From assembly GCF_014695375.1 (NCBI RefSeq), contig NZ_JACJOG010000002.1, forward strand, positions 1-64,000: a DNA stretch of 64,000 nucleotides, in the 5' to 3' direction. This DNA comes from Coleofasciculus sp. FACHB-T130 (GTDB taxonomy: Bacteria; Cyanobacteriota; Cyanobacteriia; Cyanobacteriales; FACHB-T130). Shown piece by piece: positions 26,639-35,791 of the stretch. Under the pieces are notes generated by a model, which was given only the letters and a program-made list of their open reading frames with translations, was not told the origin of the DNA and ran no database searches. The position numbers were made by a program, and so were the translations under genes. Position 1 is the first letter of the stretch. Every line of letters starts with the position of its first letter.

Positions 26639-27304
26639 TTAGACTTTCAGCACCCAGTCTTTGCGAGTATCAGCACTGACGAAGGATGCGGGAACGATTT
26701 CGATATCAACGCCCAGTGACTTGAAAGCGGCGCGAATTGCTGTCGCGTGGGCAGATTCATCGGAACCAATGCTTGCGCCTGCGGTAATTAAGGCTGGGGT
26801 TTTTAGCTTTGCAATTTCCCTGGTATAAGCGATCGCTGCGTCAGTCTCCAGAGCGAGTGCTAGCTTGGCAATATTCACATCTGAGTCGATGTTGCCTTCT
26901 CCTGCCTTGATGTAGGACGAGAGATCGTAGCTAGATTTTGCCGTCACCGGGGTAGCTCCCAAACTTTTCACCACCGATGCCAGAGTATCCCGATGCGTTT
27001 TGTGATCGGCTTGGTTGCGGAGTGCCAACGCCAAAACAGCTTTGCCTACATCGGTGTCACTCAGCTTTGTTGCCGCAAAACCATACGCCCAAATCGCTTG
27101 ATGCTCGAAAAACAAAGCTTTATTGAGGATGGCAGCATCATTTCTTTTATCCTCTCTAGAGGCAGCACTGGCACCGTCTGCGATCGCGGTCAGCCCTAAA
27201 GCACTCGCTACGCCAGTCACAGTCCCCGCCACCATAATCCCACGCCGTGAGAATGTTTTGCTGGGACGCAAGAATCTTTTGGCAAAGGTATTTTCCCTCT
27301 CCAT
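26639..27304 (-). CDS. Tat-signal ferritin-like domain protein
   Basis: 221 residues. The N-terminus TFSRRGIMVAGTVTGVAS (about 17-34) is a twin-arginine signal followed by an ADGASAAS cleavage region, so it is exported folded. The mature part is a four-helix ferritin-like bundle with acidic and His candidates for a diiron site: FFEHQAIWAYG, NQADHKTHRDTL, LETDAAIAYTREI and SDESAHATAIRAAF. It resembles the DUF4439 and related ferritin-like families. Its role (iron binding, oxidative protection or other) is unproved. It stands alone, with tandem hairpins after the stop. Confidence 0.85.
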   Translation of the reverse strand: MERENTFAKRFLRPSKTFSRRGIMVAGTVTGVASALGLTAIADGASAASREDKRNDAAILNKALFFEHQAIWAYGFAATKLSDTDVGKAVLALALRNQADHKTHRDTLASVVKSLGATPVTAKSSYDLSSYIKAGEGNIDSDVNIAKLALALETDAAIAYTREIAKLKTPALITAGASIGSDESAHATAIRAAFKSLGVDIEIVPASFVSADTRKDWVLKV

Positions 27305-27512
27305 GTTGGTGTCTCCTCATTCATAAATCAGTAACTTACAGTTAATACGCGCACCTCATCCGATTGGATTTCAGTAGGATTACGGATGAGAAAATTATTT
27401 ACAGGACTTACGCTCTGAAAGCTTGAAACTTAGAGATTCACTAACCCTTCATTTATCGGGGAGTGAGTGGGATCTCTGCGTCAGTCCTAACTTAAAAGCT
27501 TTCAAAATTTGA

Positions 27513-27670
27513 GAGGAAAATCATCGGACGGTCTAGGCGCAGCGCTAACCCTGTAGCCGTGGCTAAGGAACCGTAAGGGATTCCGGCAATGCGGACAAAG
27601 TGCAAATCTTTGAGAATCTCGGCGTAAACACTCAAGATTTGATAGAAGATTTGCGGTTGGGAGATGAAGT
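27513..27670 (-). pseudogene. Decayed fragment of the pyrE part of pyrFE
   Basis: About 158 bp are close to 90% identical by eye to 29163-29320 in the intact pyrFE gene, same strand. The translated segment SQPQIFYQILSVYAEILKDL, then AGIPYGSLATATGLALRL, differs from the intact copy at only a few residues. The fragment is abruptly joined to unrelated sequence on both sides and lacks the PRPP-binding loop and the decarboxylase domain, so it cannot be functional. The two copies flank the deacetylase gene as direct repeats about 1.65 kb apart. Confidence 0.85.
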
Positions 27671-27915
27671 CTATTCTTGTAGGAGTCTCGAAAGTTGTTC
27701 CATGTGCATACCGCAAGAAAGGTGGAGTACAAGTCAAAGAGAAAGTTTGGGAGACGGTGAGCTTGACTGAGCCTCAACACCGGGTATAACCAGTCGTGTA
27801 TAACAAGTAGTGGGATTGCCAATCAGCTACCTTCTCATAGATTTCGTATGCAGGCGGTCGTTCAACCCCAACCTGAAGGGTCTAGCGGTAATTTCAAAAT
27901 TGTGGAAACAACTGA

Positions 27916-28830
27916 ATGATTACCATCTTCTATTCAGATAAATTTCTTCAGCATGAAACAGGATATATGCATCCTGAACAGCCAGAGCGACTCACTGCTA
28001 TTGTCGATAAATTGCGAAGCTCAACTGTAGCTGATCAAATCCGATGGCTGAATCCTTCTAACTCAAGAAATGTTATCGCTGCGATCGAACAAATTCATTC
28101 CTCTGATTACATTCAGGAAGTTCGTAGTTATTCTGAGCGGGGTTGGGGGTGTTTTGAATCAACTCAAATCTCGCCTCAAAGCTTTGATGTTGCTTGCCTT
28201 GCAGTCAGTGCTTGGTTAGATGGTATTGATGTGGTTTCGCAGTTAAAACGTCCAGCTTTTGTTCTGGCAAGACCACCTGGACATCATGCCCTCAAAGATG
28301 AAGGAATGGGTTTTTGTATTTTCTGCAATGCAGCGATCGCTGCCATTTACGCTCAATCCATCGGAATTCAGCGAGTTGGAATTCTTGATTGGGATGTACA
28401 TCATGGGAATGGAACCCAAACAGCCGTAGAAAATATCCCTAACATGGCTTTCTGTTCCATTCATCAATCCCCTGGCTATCCCCGTACTGGAAAGCCTGAT
28501 GAACGGGGTAAGTATAACAATGTGTTGAATCTTCCGATTGCTCCAGGCAGTAATATACAGGATTACTGTAAGTTATTCGAGGAGAGCGTCATTCCCTTTT
28601 TCAAAGATTTTTGTCCTGATATATTAATCATCAGTGCTGGGTATGATGCGAATCAAACAGACTTGCTTTCTAAAATCAATTTACAGCCCCAAGATTACAG
28701 CATCATCACTGATTATTGTTTAGAGATTACACCCAAAATATTATTTGGTTTAGAAGGCGGCTATGAATTGGAGAGCCTTTCTTCATCGGTACTTGAGACT
28801 GTTAAACGATGCGTAGACGCATTTGTATGA
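27916..28830 (+). CDS. Histone deacetylase/AcuC-like family protein
   Basis: A 304-residue arginase-fold deacetylase. Key motifs are HPEQPERL near residue 19, RPPGHHA with the catalytic His pair 123-124, and LDWDVHHGNGTQ with zinc-ligand candidates D160 and H162. The third acidic ligand is expected in ISAGYDANQTD, and LEGGYELESLS closes the site. Bacterial members remove acetyl groups from lysines, polyamines or small amides; the substrate cannot be told from sequence. The gene lies between the intact pyrFE and a decayed pyrE fragment and converges on pyrFE with a 19-bp gap. Confidence 0.93.
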   Translation: MITIFYSDKFLQHETGYMHPEQPERLTAIVDKLRSSTVADQIRWLNPSNSRNVIAAIEQIHSSDYIQEVRSYSERGWGCFESTQISPQSFDVACLAVSAWLDGIDVVSQLKRPAFVLARPPGHHALKDEGMGFCIFCNAAIAAIYAQSIGIQRVGILDWDVHHGNGTQTAVENIPNMAFCSIHQSPGYPRTGKPDERGKYNNVLNLPIAPGSNIQDYCKLFEESVIPFFKDFCPDILIISAGYDANQTDLLSKINLQPQDYSIITDYCLEITPKILFGLEGGYELESLSSSVLETVKRCVDAFV

Positions 28831-28849
28831 TGACCTCCAATGGGCGGGG

Positions 28850-30292
28850 CTAATGGCTCAAAATTTGGAATTGCTCGGAATTGATCCGCCCCGCCTCGTA
28901 CAGCGTTTCGGCAACTTCCCCCATCCTCAGCACAGAATGACCCCGATAGCCGTTTTCCTGAAGCCGATCTTTGACTCCTTTTTCATGGTCGATCAACACC
29001 ACAATATCTTCGACATTTAATCCAGCATCTTTGAGTTTCATTGCCCCTTGCATAGCGCTCTTGCCGCTGATGAGAATATCATCGACAACGACAATGGTTT
29101 CTCCCGGTTGGAAATGACCCTCGATGACTCGTTGGGTGCCGTGAGATTTTACCTCCTTGCGCGGAAAAATCATCGGACGGTCTAGGCGTAGCGCTAACCC
29201 TGTAGCGGTGGGTAAGGAACCGTAAGGGATTCCAGCTATTCGGTCAAAGTGCAAATTTTTGAGAATCTCGGCGTAAGCACTCAAGATTTGATGGAAGATT
29301 TGCGGTTGGGAGATGATGACGCGCAGGTCGATGTAGTAGGGAAAAATCGCTCCAGAGGCTTGCACGCGATCGCCAAACATAATGCAACCCAGGTCGTAAA
29401 GTTGCAAAATCAAATCTCGGTTGGGAGAATGTTGCAAGAAGCAGACATCCGGAAGCCACAAGTCACAGGTGGGGCTTTCCTGGACAATTCTGAGCCGTTC
29501 TTCATTAACACTGTCGCGTAAGGCTTGGACAGCCTCAGCGGGGTGTTCGGCAGTTAATAAATCTAGAGGAACTGGCAGGAGTAGCCCTTCTCCATAGCTA
29601 TTTAAGCCAGCCGCTAGAATTTCACTTAAGTTTTGGTTTTCTGACCATCCCTGCACGAATATGAGGCGTTCTGGTGCAATATTGCGGATGCGAGTCAGAG
29701 TTTCCGGCATTGCAGCGCCCACTTCTAGCCCTAGTTGTTCTTGGGTGCCCCAAGTTTGCGCTTCTTTTATCAAATGGATGTAAAAGGGTAGCCCGGTGTC
29801 TGGATATTCTTGCAACACGGCGGCTGATGGGTTGTCAGTCGTACAGACCACAAAGACGGCTTTGCCAGGATAGACCAAAAAGGGAGCCGCTAAGTCAAGT
29901 CCTGGGTAAGGATTCAAGGTGACAGCATCCACTTTCCAGTCTTCAAAGACGGTTTGGGCAAACAGGGTGCTGGTGTTGAGGTCGCTGTGCTTGGCGTCTA
30001 AAATTACTGGAATGTCGGCGGGGATAGCTGCTAGGGTTTGCTGAAGGAGTTCTAAACCTGTTGCCCCCAGTGCTTGATAAAAGCCAAGCGTGAGTTTATA
30101 GGCGCAGACTAAATCGGCGGTTTGAGCGATCGCAAATTGTAGGCGATCGCTATGAAGAATGCGATCGACTGAAGAGAGAATGGTGCTAGCCCCATCGCGT
30201 TTAGCGAGATTCTCGATGTCTGGGTCGAGTCCTGCGTACAGTAAGCTTTGATTGCGCTCGATTGCTTTAAGTAGCTTATCGAAGAAGTTCAT
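28850..30292 (-). CDS. pyrFE: Bifunctional OMP decarboxylase / orotate phosphoribosyltransferase
   Basis: A 480-residue fusion that performs the last two steps of UMP synthesis. Residues about 1-270 are a type 2 OMP decarboxylase (LLYAGLDPDIENL, then the active-site region VILDAKHSDLNTS). Residues about 290-480 are orotate phosphoribosyltransferase (GIPYGSLPTATGLALRLDRP, then the PRPP loop TIVVVDDILISGKSAM). This fused gene is normal for cyanobacteria. A copy of part of the second domain lies decayed at 27513-27670. A 43-bp dispersed repeat sits just upstream of the start, between it and the TPR gene. Confidence 0.94.
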   Translation of the reverse strand: MNFFDKLLKAIERNQSLLYAGLDPDIENLAKRDGASTILSSVDRILHSDRLQFAIAQTADLVCAYKLTLGFYQALGATGLELLQQTLAAIPADIPVILDAKHSDLNTSTLFAQTVFEDWKVDAVTLNPYPGLDLAAPFLVYPGKAVFVVCTTDNPSAAVLQEYPDTGLPFYIHLIKEAQTWGTQEQLGLEVGAAMPETLTRIRNIAPERLIFVQGWSENQNLSEILAAGLNSYGEGLLLPVPLDLLTAEHPAEAVQALRDSVNEERLRIVQESPTCDLWLPDVCFLQHSPNRDLILQLYDLGCIMFGDRVQASGAIFPYYIDLRVIISQPQIFHQILSAYAEILKNLHFDRIAGIPYGSLPTATGLALRLDRPMIFPRKEVKSHGTQRVIEGHFQPGETIVVVDDILISGKSAMQGAMKLKDAGLNVEDIVVLIDHEKGVKDRLQENGYRGHSVLRMGEVAETLYEAGRINSEQFQILSH

Positions 30293-30304
30293 AGGTGTTT
30301 TTTA

Positions 30305-30347
30305 AACGCAAAGGTACGCAAAGGTTAGCGCAGAGGTACGCAAAGGA
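30305..30347. repeat. Dispersed 43-bp repeat, copy 1
   Basis: Built from AACGCAAAGGTACGCAAAGG plus a degenerate second half. It matches 33395-33437 with one difference. It lies in the gap between pyrFE and the TPR gene. Confidence 0.9.
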
Positions 30348-30362
30348 AGATAGGGGAGATGA

Positions 30363-32234
30363 TTACATGGATTGTTTGTATTGTTCTAAAATTTGGGGAA
30401 TATAATCGTAGCCATCGACGCCGATGAGAGCGATGATTTGTGGGCGCGATTGTTGCAATTTTTTCTGGAAGGCTTCTGCTCCCAGTTGTCCCTGTAAGAT
30501 GGTGAGTAAGCCTGCGGTTTTCCGCCACTCTTCAGCAGCAATCTGCTCTAAAAGATACATTCCTAGGCTACCTGTAAGGATTGTTTTATCGATGTTTTGC
30601 AGACTATGATGAGCTTCGGATAAGTAAGCTAAGTTCCGTCCTTGCAGGTATAAATCGCCGGAAAATTGGGCGGCTTGTAAGCCAGATTCTAGGTATTTAA
30701 TCGCTTCTTGCGGTTGTTCTACTATCAACAAAGCAATTCCCAAACTGCTGCAACAAAGGGCTTTACTTTGACCGTCGCCTAATCGTTCTGATAACTGTAA
30801 TCCTTGTTGTAAATAGTTGATGGCTGTCTCGTAAATTTCCGGTTCTATTTGTTCTAATTGTTGAGCTTGAAAGACTTCACTGTAGCCGAGATTGGCGAGG
30901 GCATTGGCTTCCCCTAATCTATCTCCCGTCTGACGAGAGAGAATTAATGCCCGTTGGCTATAGCTGATAGCTTCGGCATAGTTTTTTTGCGCGACGCAGG
31001 TGCGGCTGAGGTGGTTGAAATTGGCAATTTCACAAGGGCGATCGCCTGCATTTCTGGCGATTTCTAGGGCTTGCTCATGAAATGCGATCGCGTCTGCATA
31101 TCGACCTTGCGCCCGTTGGGAATAACCCATTAATGTCAAAATCCGAGCTTTTTCTTGCGTACCTTCGACTTGTCGCAGCGGTGCATCTAGATAGTCAAGG
31201 GTCGTGCGGAGATATGCGCCGGAAAATGAGGCGAAAATGCCACCGTAGAGGGGGAAGTATTGCCGCTGGGAAAAGGTTCTAAGGATTTGTAGGGTAATTT
31301 GAAAACAGCCATTCACTAAGCGATCGCGCGAAGTAGAATTGAGAATCGTCGCCTGATTCAACCCATTCGCTAACTGCGACCAAATCACGGCAAAAGTCAG
31401 AAAAGTGGAAATCGACAGCCTTGCGCCCACTTTGGAGTCGTAAACCAGTTTGTCAAACCAGTTCACTAGCCCCCGCTGCAAGTATTGCAAAATTACTGCT
31501 AACTCAACGAAGGAAATCAAGTCAGGCGGTTGTTTTGCGACCAATTCGGTTACTGATTCGTTGAGGGCAAGCGCGTGGAATAATGCCTGAGGATAAGGGC
31601 TATTGACTTGTTTTTCCCAAACTCCCCAAGGGCCACTTTGCGCCGGTGTGCCTTCAAATCCTAAGGAGCGATTTTGGTCGTAGATCCAGCTTACCAGGTG
31701 CCCTTCCAGACGTTGCCAAGATTCCAAGCCACGGGCAAGACCTTCAGCAAGTTGCTGCACATCTCGATCTTGTTCGGGATGGGTAATTTCCGGCGCTTGT
31801 TGCTTCAGTGCAGATGCCAGCTGCGGTAAGTTCAAAGCTTGCGCTAAATTAGGGTCGATAACCCGTAATAAAGCTGCTAGCTTCTCGTCTGATGGGGAAG
31901 CGATAATTTGTTGAACAGCTGTCGCGATCGCATCCGTCGCCCGATTCTTTTCCTGCGCCCGTTCCCATTCTCCCCGAATCGTTTGCATCGCCCTCAAGGT
32001 ACGAGTCGCTTTGGCAAGCTTCATTTCATCCTTTTGCGTGTCCACCTGTTGCTGGGTAGCGCTTAAGGTTTCTTCCAAAACTCGCTCGAAAATTTCGCCC
32101 GTACCCGGAGTCACATCCTTGACGAGCATTTTGTACACCTGTTCTTTCGAGCGAATCTGCCCTTTGAGGGTGGTTTGTACAATTTGGTCGATTAATTGTA
32201 GATAGCGATCGCGCAAAGGCAGAGAGTCTGTCAT
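30363..32234 (-). CDS. Tetratricopeptide-repeat protein
   Basis: A 623-residue soluble protein. The N-terminal 150 residues are helical (LRDRYLQLIDQIVQTTLKGQ, then a region on VDTQKDEMKLAKATRTLRAM) and the middle is unassigned. From about residue 365 there are at least five TPR units, for example LMGYSQRAQGRYADAIAFHE, LSRTCVAQKNYAEAISYSQR and LANLGYSEVFQAQQLEQIEP. TPR units scaffold protein complexes, and no enzyme domain is attached. The N-terminal module is one I have seen in other cyanobacterial TPR proteins, but I cannot name it. The start overlaps no neighbour. Confidence 0.85.
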   Translation of the reverse strand: MTDSLPLRDRYLQLIDQIVQTTLKGQIRSKEQVYKMLVKDVTPGTGEIFERVLEETLSATQQQVDTQKDEMKLAKATRTLRAMQTIRGEWERAQEKNRATDAIATAVQQIIASPSDEKLAALLRVIDPNLAQALNLPQLASALKQQAPEITHPEQDRDVQQLAEGLARGLESWQRLEGHLVSWIYDQNRSLGFEGTPAQSGPWGVWEKQVNSPYPQALFHALALNESVTELVAKQPPDLISFVELAVILQYLQRGLVNWFDKLVYDSKVGARLSISTFLTFAVIWSQLANGLNQATILNSTSRDRLVNGCFQITLQILRTFSQRQYFPLYGGIFASFSGAYLRTTLDYLDAPLRQVEGTQEKARILTLMGYSQRAQGRYADAIAFHEQALEIARNAGDRPCEIANFNHLSRTCVAQKNYAEAISYSQRALILSRQTGDRLGEANALANLGYSEVFQAQQLEQIEPEIYETAINYLQQGLQLSERLGDGQSKALCCSSLGIALLIVEQPQEAIKYLESGLQAAQFSGDLYLQGRNLAYLSEAHHSLQNIDKTILTGSLGMYLLEQIAAEEWRKTAGLLTILQGQLGAEAFQKKLQQSRPQIIALIGVDGYDYIPQILEQYKQSM

Positions 32235-32287
32235 GGAAACAAGGGGAGAGAGGACTAAAATCCTGCACCTGGTGAGTATAAGTCCCG

Positions 32288-32390
32288 GCTATACAGGCAA
32301 AACCTAACGACAGCAGGTTTCAAATTTATTTGTAGAAACGCGGAATTTCGCATCTCTACAGCCCGGGCAGGCGGACTTTGTTTGTATAGC
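32288..32390. mobile_element. MITE-like repeat element
   Basis: A 103-bp non-coding segment bounded by GCTATACA and its inverted copy TGTATAGC, with imperfect complementarity continuing inward (AGGCAAAACC against GGACTTTGTT). Its right part, GGCGGACTTTGTTTGTATAG, resembles a repeat I associate with many cyanobacterial genomes. It lies between divergent TPR and hydrolase genes. Confidence 0.55.
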
Positions 32391-32495
32391 TGCGATTTCC
32401 ATCGCCAAGTCTAGATGTTCGCACATTTACTTTGCAGTGTACTGAATAATTTACTGAGTTCGCATACTACAAAGCGTGGAGAAACACTAACGCTG

Positions 32496-33377
32496 ATGTT
32501 TGCCGATTTTCTGCCCTCCCAAGTTCAGCAGTTGCGCGAGTCCGCATCCATCGCCCTTGCTCAAAAAATTGAACGTCAGGCGATTAAAACTCCTCTCTCG
32601 CCACAACCGATAGCTACAGCTTACGTCCACCAGGGGAACGGTGGCACCCCAATTCTGTTACTACCCGGTTTTGATAGTTCGGTGCTAGAGTTCCGCTGCT
32701 TGCTACCACTACTCGCCGCCCAAAATGAAACGTGGACGGTAGATTTGTTGGGATTTGGCTTTACAGATCGAGTGCAGGGAATTTTGTATAACCCCGACGC
32801 CATCAAGACACACCTGTATTACTTCTGGAAAACTTACATCCAAGTGCCAGTTATGTTGGTAGGCGCTTCGATGGGAGGTGCAGCAGCAATTGACTTCACC
32901 CTCACTTACCCGCACGCTGTCAAAAAGCTGGTGTTAATTGACAGTGTAGGTTTCAGCGGTAGCTTCCCGCTTGCCTCCTATCTCTTTCCTCCCTTAGACT
33001 TTCTGGCAGTCGAATATTGGCGTCAGCGCAAACTCCAAGCGCTGTTATGGGGCAGCACTTTTGGCAACTTGGAACCGACTGCAATTGAGGCGATTCGGTG
33101 TGCAGCGCTGCACATGGAAATGCCCGGTTGGCACGAAGCAATCATCGCGTTTATGAAAAGTGGCGGTTACTGGAATTTGGCAGATAAAATTCCGCAAATC
33201 AATAAGCGGACGCTGATTCTGTGGGGAGAGTCTGATGATATGTTGGGTACGGATGATGCCCAGAAGTTTAAGAGAGCGATCGCTCATTCTCAACTCATTT
33301 GGATCGAGAATTGCGGGCACGTTCCTCAATTTGAACAGCCAGAGATTACCGCTAAGCATATTTTGGCTTTTAGGTAA
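32496..33377 (+). CDS. Alpha/beta hydrolase
   Basis: 293 residues from the chosen ATG, which begins MFADFLPSQVQQL. An upstream in-frame ATG at 32415 would add 27 residues without family resemblance, and GGAG at 32478 better suits the later start. Features of the fold: ILLLPGFDSSVLEFRCLLPL (oxyanion region), the nucleophile elbow VGASMGGAAAIDFTL with Ser in GASMG, LILWGESDDMLGTDDAQKFK (acid) and ENCGHVPQFEQPE (His). The catalytic triad is therefore complete. The substrate is unknown. The 43-bp repeat lies after its stop. Confidence 0.9.
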   Translation: MFADFLPSQVQQLRESASIALAQKIERQAIKTPLSPQPIATAYVHQGNGGTPILLLPGFDSSVLEFRCLLPLLAAQNETWTVDLLGFGFTDRVQGILYNPDAIKTHLYYFWKTYIQVPVMLVGASMGGAAAIDFTLTYPHAVKKLVLIDSVGFSGSFPLASYLFPPLDFLAVEYWRQRKLQALLWGSTFGNLEPTAIEAIRCAALHMEMPGWHEAIIAFMKSGGYWNLADKIPQINKRTLILWGESDDMLGTDDAQKFKRAIAHSQLIWIENCGHVPQFEQPEITAKHILAFR

Positions 33378-33394
33378 TTGTAGGATTTATTGTT

Positions 33395-33437
33395 AACGCA
33401 AAGGTACGCAAAGGTTAGCGCAAAGGTACGCAAAGGA
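33395..33437. repeat. Dispersed 43-bp repeat, copy 2
   Basis: Same unit as 30305-30347, one base different, same orientation. It lies between the hydrolase and sulfurtransferase genes. Confidence 0.9.
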
Positions 33438-33460
33438 GTTTTCAGGGTAGCGTTAAAGTT

Positions 33461-34315
33461 ATGAATCAGGATTCTCTTGCCCATCGATGGGTAGTCAGTG
33501 CAGAAGAAGCGAAGGAATTGATTAAGCTGGATGCGACACTTCTGGATGTTCGCAATTCAATTTCCTGGTTGCTTGGGCATATTTCTGGTGCTGTTCATGT
33601 CACTTGGCAGCAATTCTCGCAACAACAATCTCCGAATAAGGGAAAGTTGATTGAGAATACAGAAATTTTGCAAGAAAAACTTCGCGCTGTCGGCATTTGT
33701 AACAATCAACCTGTCGTTGTCCTTGGCAATCCAGCGCACAATTTTGGTGAAGAAGGGCGCATTGTTTGGATGTTACGCACGCTAGGACATTCACAAGCAG
33801 TCTTTGTCGATGGGGGACATTCAGCACTTGTTAAAGCAGGTGTCCCGATTGTTTGGGGAGTGACTCAACCCAAACCTGGTGATTTTCTTGTACAGCGAAC
33901 TTCCTTATGGGAAATTCAGCGCGATGAACTCAAAGCCAATCTTTCCGCTAAAGAGATATCCCAAGATTTGATTGTCATTGATACCCGCGAAGCGAGGGAA
34001 TATGCAGGAACTCCCGCTTACGGCGAACATCGGGGAGGACATCTCCCTGGTGCGGTGCATTTCTACTTCCAAGATTTGAAAGATGCCAAGGGGAACTTGC
34101 TGCCTCGTGACCAGATTATTGATAAGTTGGAAAGATTAGGAATTCAGCATCATACTCCCATTATTACTTATTGTACAGGCGGCATCCGCTCAGCTTTCTT
34201 CACGGCTGTACTTGTTGATTTAGGATTTAATCATGTAAAAAACTATGCAGGTTCGATGTGGGAATGGTCAGCTTCGCCAGAAAATCATTATCCTCTAGAA
34301 TCTGAACCTAAGTAG
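33461..34315 (+). CDS. Tandem-rhodanese sulfurtransferase
   Basis: 284 residues made of two rhodanese domains. The N-terminal domain (about 10-130) has LLDVRNSISWLLGHISGAVH but GNPAHNFGEEGR where the active loop would be, so it lacks the catalytic cysteine. The C-terminal domain (about 150-280) has IVIDTREAREYAG and the active loop TYCTGGIRSAF with the persulfide-forming cysteine. This split of an inactive first and active second domain is the normal plan for thiosulfate or 3-mercaptopyruvate sulfurtransferases. The donor cannot be chosen from sequence. A 43-bp repeat precedes the gene. Confidence 0.92.
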   Translation: MNQDSLAHRWVVSAEEAKELIKLDATLLDVRNSISWLLGHISGAVHVTWQQFSQQQSPNKGKLIENTEILQEKLRAVGICNNQPVVVLGNPAHNFGEEGRIVWMLRTLGHSQAVFVDGGHSALVKAGVPIVWGVTQPKPGDFLVQRTSLWEIQRDELKANLSAKEISQDLIVIDTREAREYAGTPAYGEHRGGHLPGAVHFYFQDLKDAKGNLLPRDQIIDKLERLGIQHHTPIITYCTGGIRSAFFTAVLVDLGFNHVKNYAGSMWEWSASPENHYPLESEPK

Positions 34316-34400
34316 GAAAATAAATTAAACAAAATCAGTAACTATTTTACAAACAATCAAGCTTCTTTTAATTGCTCATGAATTCAATAATAAACAGTAA

Positions 34401-35156
34401 TTATTTAGGCGATTTTATTGCTTTACCAATATACATAACTGAAGTATTGTTACTAATTCCTACTTGAAATTTGCCCGTTTTTTTGTAGTGAATATAAGCA
34501 AGCACGTTTTGGTAAATGCTTTCACCAAATATATTAAACCCTTTAATTTCTATACTGTTAAATCCCTGGCTATGCATTAAGCTTGTTAATTCTTGCGGCT
34601 CAATAAACTTATTCCAATCGTGAATACCACGAGGAATTTCCTGCAAAATATTTTCTAATAGCCAAATCATTATTAATTTGGAGGCGAAAGTTTTATTAAT
34701 TGTGTCAAATAGAAACAAGCCGTTTGGCTTTAAAATTCTATAAATTTCAGAAAGTGTCTGACGTAAATCTGCAATATGCTCTAAAACATCAACACAAACG
34801 ACAATATCAAAAGTATTAGCTTGATAAGGGAGGTTTTCAGAATATCCGTGTTGATAGTCAATCTGAAGTCCGCTTAGAGATGCGTGATCTTGAGCTTGTT
34901 GAATACATTTAGCCGATTGATCGATTCCTGAGACTTTTACTCCTCTTTTCGCCATAAATTCGCAGGTAAATCCGCCGCCACATCCAACATCTAAGGCTTG
35001 CAATCCCTGCCAATTTGAAACATAGCGATCGAAAAAATCAAATCGGGGTTGATTGAGATGATAGAGAGCATAGATTTTCTCATCTTCCTGCCACCATCTA
35101 TCTGCACTCAAATCATAAAATTTTAAGTCGTTTTTTTTCAAGTGTTTGTTTTGCAT
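34401..35156 (-). CDS. UbiG-like SAM-dependent O-methyltransferase
   Basis: 251 residues. Class I methyltransferase motifs are ALDVGCGGGFTCEFMAKRG (SAM-binding motif I near residue 54), VSGIDQSA (motif II) and DIVVCVDVLEHI (motif post-II). The later segment IPRGIHDWNKFIEPQELTSL matches the UbiG family closely, as does the N-terminal YDLSADRWWQEDEKIYALYH. UbiG makes ubiquinone in proteobacteria, but cyanobacteria use plastoquinone, so the real substrate is likely another hydroxylated ring. The gene is AT-richer than its neighbours and has few HIP1 sites, which could mean recent transfer. Confidence 0.85.
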   Translation of the reverse strand: MQNKHLKKNDLKFYDLSADRWWQEDEKIYALYHLNQPRFDFFDRYVSNWQGLQALDVGCGGGFTCEFMAKRGVKVSGIDQSAKCIQQAQDHASLSGLQIDYQHGYSENLPYQANTFDIVVCVDVLEHIADLRQTLSEIYRILKPNGLFLFDTINKTFASKLIMIWLLENILQEIPRGIHDWNKFIEPQELTSLMHSQGFNSIEIKGFNIFGESIYQNVLAYIHYKKTGKFQVGISNNTSVMYIGKAIKSPK

Positions 35157-35479
35157 CCTGTATCTGGGAAGGTTGATAGGACAAACGCATCTAAGGTAAT
35201 TTTAGTCGCTGCTTCAGTGGGAAAATTATGCTGACATTGCGAACTCAATCATTCCACTTCTAGCCTATCGGCATCTAGTAGGATGTCCTTTATGAAAGGT
35301 AGCGATCGCTATCTTCGCTGCATCTGAGCGATAATAGCTAGCGTATACTGCCCGCAGCCACGCTTCTCGCTTTGTCTCCAGAAGCATAAATCTTATAATC
35401 TAAAATCAAAAATATTATCACAAGCCTCGTACAATGAAATATTGCTGGGAATATTGCTGGGACTCAAGGAGCTGATTTT
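35157..35479. promoter_or_regulatory. Divergent region upstream of ccmK3
   Basis: 323 bp between the methyltransferase and ccmK3, expected to hold the ccmK promoter. It contains a HIP1-centred palindrome at about 35320 and an exact tandem 12-mer, ATATTGCTGGGA twice, shortly before ccmK3. AAGGAG lies about 8 bases before the ccmK3 ATG. No regulator site can be named. Confidence 0.45.
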
Positions 35480-35791
35480 ATGCCACAGGCAGTGGGAACG
35501 ATTGAAACGTTAGGGTTCCCAGCTGTACTAGCAGCAGCAGACGCAATGGTTAAAGCTGGTGCAGTCACGCTGGTTCATTATGCACTTGTAGAAAAAGGGA
35601 ACTTTATGGTCTCCGTTCGGGGAAAAGTTTCTGAAGTCAACATCGCTGTTGAGGCAGGGATTAAAGCCGCAGAGACAGTCTACGGAGGTCAAGTGATCTC
35701 CCACTACATCATCCCCAATCCTACGGAAAATGTTGAAACTGTTATGCCCATTCATTTCACCCAAAAAGTTGAACAGTTCCGTATGTCGTAG
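35480..35791 (+). CDS. ccmK3: Carboxysome shell protein CcmK3
   Basis: A 103-residue single BMC domain, with [20 protein letters not shown] at the N-terminus. It differs from CcmK1/K2/K4 at the pore: the usual RxGSxR-type loop (residues 36-41) is LVEKGN, and Arg28 of K4 is Ala. This is the hallmark of CcmK3, which is reported not to form stable homohexamers but to mix with CcmK4 in the beta-carboxysome shell. It is followed by ccmK4 in the usual satellite-locus order, away from any main ccm operon in this window. Confidence 0.92.
   Translation: MPQAVGTIETLGFPAVLAAADAMVKAGAVTLVHYALVEKGNFMVSVRGKVSEVNIAVEAGIKAAETVYGGQVISHYIIPNPTENVETVMPIHFTQKVEQFRMS

Noticed and set aside
27492-27822. Two overlapping minus-strand frames of 81 and 106 residues
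   Set aside because: They read through the decayed pyrE fragment and its flanks; no complete domain remains.
33700-33760. Inactivated rhodanese
   Set aside because: The missing cysteine is in the first domain, which is normally inactive; the second domain keeps its cysteine.
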